A stretch of DNA of 64,000 nt, from positions 174,996 through 238,995 of the forward strand of contig NZ_KE386953.1 in the NCBI RefSeq assembly GCF_000429785.1, written 5' to 3'. A program made the position numbers and the translations under genes. Shown piece by piece: positions 63,999 through 64,000 of the stretch (its first letter is position 1; each line of letters starts with the position of its first letter). This DNA is from Chitinibacter tainanensis DSM 15459 (GTDB lineage Bacteria > Pseudomonadota > Gammaproteobacteria > Burkholderiales > Chitinibacteraceae). The notes beneath the pieces are model-generated. The model made no database searches. It worked only from the letters and a program-made list of their open reading frames with translations, and was not told the DNA's origin.

Positions 63999-64000
63999 CT

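Overview
The window reads as one contiguous stretch of chromosome from a betaproteobacterium. It most likely belongs to the Neisseriales, and I would guess a free-living aquatic Chitinibacteraceae-type organism. The reasons are the tmRNA tag ANDETYALAA, the gene order rpoE-rseA-rseB-rseC-degQ / lepA-lepB-DUF4845-rnc-era-recO, and two chemoreceptor genes. The genus is inference.

Left core (1-6930): the start of nrdA; a small operon of a peroxiredoxin-like protein and slyD; roxA with an overlapping partner gene; an Ala/Glu/Ser-rich lipoprotein; the mtaD-ubiG-gph operon; and ssrA (tmRNA).

Accessory region (about 6931-22460): two islands appear to lie in tandem at the 3' end of ssrA. Island 1 (to about 12480) is compact. 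It carries a P4-type integrase, an AlpA-like protein, a Rha-type regulator and small DNA-binding proteins, and has matching CTACCCCC sites at both ends. Island 2 (about 12480-22460) has lost its integrase next to an IS256-family element. It keeps a long minus-strand operon: WYL regulator, a frameshifted gene, a double AAA+ ATPase, an unknown protein, an ADP-ribosylglycohydrolase with an in-frame stop, a stand-alone FtsK-gamma-like domain, another unknown protein and a kinase cut off by the IS. This looks like a decaying, unnamed defence or stress module.

Right core (22.5-64 kb): an ECF sigma/anti-sigma pair; a cation efflux pump; a chemoreceptor with a secreted Cache protein; a BtsSR two-component system beside its likely target, a CstA/BtsT transporter with three 20-bp-phased binding boxes; modAB without modC; a second chemoreceptor; the thiM-thiE-thiD salvage operon; a class 1A dihydroorotate dehydrogenase; alkA, pmbA, darP, mog; the recO-era-rnc-DUF4845-lepB-lepA block; the envelope-stress (sigma E) operon; nadB; serS; a DHH phosphoesterase; a polysaccharide deacetylase; a PilZ protein; and tRNA-Val.

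The most unusual signal is not a gene. In six places the hexamers GGGTAT and ATACCC face each other at exactly the same distance (49 bp end to end), and six more places show the same geometry with mismatches. Several have a further half-site one helical turn outside. The copies lie in intergenic DNA, at gene ends and inside conserved genes such as lepA, and none lies in the islands. I know of no named element with this architecture.
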